A stretch of 25,278 bases of DNA. Origin: an uncultured Actinomycetes bacterium (lineage in GTDB: Bacteria; Actinomycetota; Actinomycetes; Mycobacteriales; Nakamurellaceae). The notes beneath the pieces are model-generated. The model did not search any database, was not told where the DNA came from, and worked only from the letters and a program-made list of their open reading frames with translations. Each line of letters opens with the position of its first letter. Position 1 is the first letter of the stretch. A program made the translations under genes and the position numbers. The stretch covers positions 1-25,278 of the forward strand of contig CALANS010000216.1 in assembly GCA_937926105.1 (NCBI GenBank), given 5' to 3'. Below, in pieces: positions 23,883-25,278 of the stretch.

Positions 23883-25076
23883 TCACCAAGTTGCCATGTC
23901 CCGCTTTTCGAGCGTCGACGACACGCGGCCGTAGTCAGATCTTCTGCAGACCTGTCGGGCGCCGGTCATTTCGGACATGCGCCGGGCGATCTCGGCGTCG
24001 CGACCGTCGGCGGCATGCTGGTACACCAGCGCAGCGGCGACACTCGAATGCCCCAGTCGGCCCTGCAACTCAGCGAGCGTCGCGCCGGCCTGCGCGGCGA
24101 GCACCGCCCCCGTATGACGCAGATCGTGCCACCGCAAATCCGGCCGGCTAGCTGCCTCGCGGGCCTTCTCGAAGTGGCGAGCGAGGGTACTCAACGCAAG
24201 ATGCGCCTGCGGGTCCCGCTCTGACGGGAATAGCAGTGCAGTCCGTCCGGCAGCAACGCCCCGCAAATGCTCTTGAACAACCGGCAGCACATGAGGCGGG
24301 ATCGCCACCGCGCGTACGCCGGCCGCAGACTTCGGCGGACCGACAATCGACTCGCCTTCCACGCGCACCACCGCACGCCGCACGTGCACCACGCCAGCCT
24401 TCAGATCAACATCAGAGCGGCGCAACTCCGTCAGCTCACCGAAGCGCAACGCGCACCACGCTGCGAGCAGAACGGCCGCGCGGTACCGCTCGGGCATCGA
24501 TTCCGTGATCGCTTGCAATTCTTCGAGCGATGCCGGACGAACCTCCCGCTCCCGCTTCGACGCTCCCCCGCTGCGGATGCGACACGGCGACGCAGACACC
24601 AGCTCGTCATCGACGGCGCTGTTGAAGACGGCCCGCAGTAGCCTGTACGCGTGCGCCCGCCAAGTCTGCCGGTCACTCGGCAGGCGCGCCCACCAATCGC
24701 GCACATCGGCCGCCGTCACAGCATCGATGGCCATGACGCCTATCGGGTCATCCACAATATGACGGGCGTGCAACTGCTCGTACTGATGCCGGGTTTTCGG
24801 CCGCAGCGGCTCACCGCTGCCAGTCGTCCGAGTCTCGATCCACTGCCGAGCATATTCCGCGACGGTAGACGCCACTCGCCGCGGATGCCGATCGGCTTCC
24901 CACGTGCCTGCGGAAACCTTCGTCTGCTCGGCGGCCAGCCACGCAGCAGCGTCAGTCCTCGTGGTGAAAGTCACGCGCGCGCCGTATCTCTGCCCATCCG
25001 GACCGACGTACCTCGCCTGAAATTTCCCGCTCGGCAACTTGCGGATCGTGCCCCACGTGCGCCTGGCTCGTACCAT
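23883..25076 (-). CDS. int: tyrosine recombinase/integrase (phage type)
   Basis: A 397-residue site-specific recombinase that would insert and excise the element at the neighbouring tRNA-Tyr. Domains: an N-terminal arm-binding part with the AP2-like stretch GTIRKLPSGKFQARYVGPDGQRY, a SAM-like core-binding domain (about 70-170) and the catalytic domain. The active-site set is complete: Arg211 (CALRFGEL), Lys249 (PPKSAAGVRAV), His317 and Arg320 (WHDLRHT), His343 (LGHSSV) and the nucleophile Tyr352 (VYQHA). GGGAGG precedes the ATG at 25076. The gene starts only 150 bases from the tRNA 3' end and reads away from it. Actinobacterial conjugative elements and prophages have this layout. Confidence 0.95.
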   Translation of the reverse strand: MVRARRTWGTIRKLPSGKFQARYVGPDGQRYGARVTFTTRTDAAAWLAAEQTKVSAGTWEADRHPRRVASTVAEYARQWIETRTTGSGEPLRPKTRHQYEQLHARHIVDDPIGVMAIDAVTAADVRDWWARLPSDRQTWRAHAYRLLRAVFNSAVDDELVSASPCRIRSGGASKREREVRPASLEELQAITESMPERYRAAVLLAAWCALRFGELTELRRSDVDLKAGVVHVRRAVVRVEGESIVGPPKSAAGVRAVAIPPHVLPVVQEHLRGVAAGRTALLFPSERDPQAHLALSTLARHFEKAREAASRPDLRWHDLRHTGAVLAAQAGATLAELQGRLGHSSVAAALVYQHAADGRDAEIARRMSEMTGARQVCRRSDYGRVSSTLEKRDMATW

Positions 25077-25107
25077 GACGTGCCTCCCGAACTTCCTACC
25101 GGAATTT

Positions 25108-25138
25108 CGTGCCCTCTACGTGCCCTAACTGTAGGGCA
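25108..25138. repeat. short direct repeats and hairpin before the integrase gene
   Basis: CGTGCCCT occurs at 25108-25115 and 25119-25126, one helical turn apart (11 bases). The second copy overlaps a perfect hairpin, TGCCCTA-ACTG-TAGGGCA (25121-25138). Such iterated sites close to an attachment site are candidates for integrase arm-binding sites; the hairpin may also end tRNA transcription or control the integrase. Confidence 0.45.
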
Positions 25139-25190
25139 TTCGAGGCTTTTTAGGGGCTCAGTTGTCCACAACGAGGGTGGGCTAGTGCGT

Positions 25191-25226
25191 AGCGTTTCCG
25201 CTGGTCAGATCAGCGTTTCCGCTGGT
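25191..25226. repeat. 15-bp direct repeat beside the tRNA-Tyr end
   Basis: AGCGTTTCCGCTGGT occurs at 25191-25205 and again at 25212-25226, a 21-base period (two helical turns). The second copy ends on the CCA of the tRNA gene. Each copy contains AGCG/CGCT ends. Candidate arm-type binding sites of the integrase or its directionality factor. Confidence 0.6.
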
Positions 25227-25278
25227 GGTGGCAGGTGAGAGATTCGAACTCCCGAAGCTTGCGCGGCTGATTTACAGT
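25226..25278 (-). tRNA. tRNA-Tyr(GTA), 3' part, probable integration site
   Basis: The window ends inside this gene; the 5' part lies beyond it. On the minus strand one reads the anticodon loop CTGTAAA with anticodon GTA (25275-25273), a long variable arm, the T arm GGGAG-TTCGAAT-CTCTC, the acceptor strand ACCTGCC, discriminator A and an encoded CCA ending at 25226. An integrase gene 150 bases away makes the 3' end of this tRNA the likely attachment core. No second copy of the 3' segment is present elsewhere in the window, so the other attachment site lies outside it. Confidence 0.88.

Noticed and set aside
1..25278. CRISPR arrays, rRNA genes, transposase genes
   Set aside because: No regularly spaced repeats, no rRNA-like sequence and no transposase motifs were found on either strand; the only mobile elements seen are the group II intron and the integrase-linked element.

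Overview
The window looks like part of an actinobacterial genome or integrated element, probably a mycolate-type actinomycete (Gordonia, Rhodococcus, Nocardia or Mycobacterium-like). This rests on the high GC, frequent GTG starts, purine-rich ribosome sites, a TraA-type relaxase and the style of the tRNA. The genus cannot be fixed from the sequence.

Layout. The left edge (2-475) is the C-terminal end of a TraA/MobF conjugative relaxase. After a gene-poor stretch, a minus-strand set (4878 down to 853) encodes a beta-keto acid cleavage enzyme (BKACE, formerly DUF849), an HSL-type alpha/beta hydrolase and acetoacetate-CoA ligase. Divergent from it, a plus-strand operon (5082-10148) encodes a class III aminotransferase that resembles beta-amino acid aminotransferases, an SDR dehydrogenase, a lactonase-like metallo-beta-lactamase, a LacI-type regulator and a glycerate kinase. 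Converging on it is a long minus-strand operon (18471 down to 10199): sugar-type ABC importer (lipoprotein, two permeases, double ATPase), both subunits of an N,N-dimethylformamidase-like amidohydrolase, and an RbsD/FucU mutarotase. Further right are a second LacI gene, split by a complete group II intron and also frameshifted, and a divergent ribokinase. The right edge carries a tyrosine integrase next to the 3' end of a tRNA-Tyr gene, the usual arrangement of an integrated element.

How it may work together (inference). The importer brings in an amide-containing, possibly glycosylated compound. The dimethylformamidase-like enzyme cleaves the amide. Mutarotase, ribokinase and glycerate kinase would handle a sugar or sugar-acid part. 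Lactonase, dehydrogenase and aminotransferase would make a beta-keto acid. BKACE would cleave that acid with acetyl-CoA to acetoacetate plus an acyl-CoA, and acetoacetate-CoA ligase returns acetoacetate to central metabolism.

The strongest support that the two big operons form one system is a nearly identical promoter/operator module in front of both (4980-5007 and 18559-18586). Each has an 18-bp LacI-type palindrome filling a 16-bp spacer between -35 and -10 elements. The group II intron can be delimited to the base by three independent signals: domain V/VI folds, EBS/IBS pairing and restoration of the reading frame.
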